Source: Bacteroidales bacterium
GTDB taxonomy: Bacteria > Bacteroidota > Bacteroidia > Bacteroidales > UBA7960
Length of the DNA: 34,059 nucleotides
Direction: 5' to 3'
Assembly (NCBI GenBank): GCA_003559855.1
Contig: PWJZ01000101.1
Location: forward strand, 1 to 34,059
How positions within the stretch are numbered: the first letter of the stretch is position 1; each line of letters opens with the position of its first letter. The notes beneath the pieces are model-generated. The model searched no databases. It saw only the letters and a list, made by a program, of their open reading frames with translations, and was not told where the DNA came from. A program made the translations under genes and the position numbers. Of the stretch, positions 33,401 to 34,059 are shown piece by piece.

Positions 33401-33439
33401 AAAAACATACGATCTGACAAACCCCCGGATCGTGTTTTT
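33401..33439 (-). promoter_or_regulatory. Leader hairpin with T-tract ahead of glsB
   Basis: Arms GATCGTGTTTTT (33428-33439) and AAAAACATACGATC (33401-33414) pair around a G-rich 13-nt loop; on the minus strand the stem runs into TGTTTTTTGCTTTT. It lies between a likely promoter (33457-33464) and the glsB start (33331). It could be a terminator of nspC or an attenuator in the glsB leader. Confidence 0.45.
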
Positions 33440-33456
33440 ATAAACATATATTTTAA

Positions 33457-33464
33457 CAAAGTTA
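33457..33464 (-). promoter_or_regulatory. Probable -7 box of glsB
   Basis: Minus-strand TAACTTTG fits TAnnTTTG. TTTTG (33482-33486) lies 17 nt upstream of it, and TTTT (33484-33487) stands at 19 nt. Transcription would begin near 33450, leaving a leader of about 120 nt. Confidence 0.5.
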
Positions 33465-33593
33465 CAAATGTTACTCTTATGCAAAAAAAAATTTTAAACA
33501 AACAGGTTTTCAAGTTAAAAACAAGGATATTTTTGTTTTGGTTAATTTTGCCTTAAATATTATTTCCTGCGGGTTTCAAGGTTATTTTTATTA

Positions 33594-34059
33594 TCAGGAA
33601 AGTTTATTCTTATAATCCTCATAACCAAACTCTCTAAGCAGTCTGAACTTTCCGTTTTTCAACATACCTATTGAAGGATGTTTCACTCCATTGAAAAAGG
33701 TGGTTTTAACCATTGTATAATGCATCATATCTTCAAAGACAATTCTCTCGCCTGTTTTCAGAGGTATTTCAAAAGCATAATCGCCCATACCCATATAGTC
33801 GCCAGCCAGGCATGAATTTCCTCCCATTCTGTAAACATGTTCCTTTTTATTACCTGAGGGTTCAAAAGCACCAATTATCTTCGGCTTATAAGGCATCTCC
33901 AGGCAGTCGGGCATATGTGCGGCAAAACTTACATCCAACATTGCTGTTTTTACACCTTTATTTTCAACTATATCAATAACCGTTGACAACAGGTAGCCTG
34001 TTTTCCATCCGATAGCTTCACCGGGTTCGAGGATAACACGTTCAAGGTTTGAATAGCGG
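33594..34059 (-). CDS. nspC: Carboxynorspermidine decarboxylase, C-terminal part (cut by window edge)
   Basis: 154 complete codons to the stop, open to the window edge, reading EPGEAIGWKTGYLLSTVIDI at the inner end; the true start lies outside. The sequence has DVSFAAHMPDCLEMPYKP, MGGNSCLAGDYMG (the catalytic Cys-x-x-x-Asp segment of fold-type III decarboxylases), PLKTGERIVFEDMMHYTMVK and FFNGVKHPSIG. These are characteristic of NspC. The PLP enzyme decarboxylates carboxynorspermidine or carboxyspermidine to (nor)spermidine in the alternative polyamine pathway with carboxyspermidine dehydrogenase. The usual family length is about 380 aa, so more than half is missing from the window. It lies 262 nt before glsB on the same strand. 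Confidence 0.92.
   Translation of the reverse strand, partial: RYSNLERVILEPGEAIGWKTGYLLSTVIDIVENKGVKTAMLDVSFAAHMPDCLEMPYKPKIIGAFEPSGNKKEHVYRMGGNSCLAGDYMGMGDYAFEIPLKTGERIVFEDMMHYTMVKTTFFNGVKHPSIGMLKNGKFRLLREFGYEDYKNKLS

Overview
The window (about 37-38% G+C by eye) looks like a chromosomal stretch of a Bacteroidota bacterium, probably a Bacteroidales/Marinilabiliales-type lineage. The signs are a type IX secretion C-terminal domain on a secreted peptidase, the long IspG form with a large central insertion, a BT_3928-family DoxX protein paired with a DUF1573 protein, a GlsB-like N-acyltransferase, long FtsX-type permeases, weak Shine-Dalgarno sequences, and promoters of the TTTG / TAnnTTTG type. 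No phage, plasmid, CRISPR or rRNA sequence was seen.

Layout. 1-3660 (minus strand): the N-terminal part of a pyrroline-5-carboxylate dehydrogenase, then two small regulatory loci, each with an ArsR-type repressor. Locus A is a Cys-rich zinc-ribbon protein plus ArsR; locus B is ArsR, DUF1573 protein, DoxX/MauE-like protein. Each has an inverted repeat wrapped around a TAnnTTTG box, the best regulatory signal in the window. 3889-12044 (minus): a GT2 glycosyltransferase, IspG, a WecA-like sugar-phosphate transferase, RfbC, a Wzc-like tyrosine kinase/chain-length protein and a Wza-like export lipoprotein. This is an exopolysaccharide assembly cluster with an isoprenoid gene embedded in it. 12200-14772 (plus): MetRS, tRNA-Arg(CCT) and a small unknown protein. 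14910-16898 (minus): a secreted M1 aminopeptidase. 17161-20992 (plus): a Wzx-like flippase and a long KamA-family radical SAM protein. 21046-23451 (minus): an orphan FtsX/MacB-type permease. 23888-31010 (plus): TetR regulator, TolC, membrane-fusion lipoprotein, RND pump and a PII-like small protein, a complete tripartite efflux module with its probable regulator. 31024-34059 (minus): a UPF0104 membrane protein, a GlsB-like acyltransferase, and the C-terminal part of carboxynorspermidine decarboxylase cut by the window edge.

How the genes work together: wza, wzc, wecA, rfbC, the GT2 enzyme and the flippase can supply lipid-linked sugar priming, sugar-nucleotide supply, transfer, flipping and export of a surface polysaccharide. 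tetR-tolC-MFP-RND can form an envelope-spanning pump. The two ArsR loci look like thiol- or metal-responsive autoregulated units; their signal is not known from sequence.

The points most worth a second look are the matched ArsR operators, the thiol-rich ArsR/DUF1573/DoxX operon, the PII-like protein at the end of the RND module, and two diverged relics of the same short coding tail at 8725-8835 and 30569-30637. Nothing here is clearly a wholly new system; most genes belong to recognisable families.
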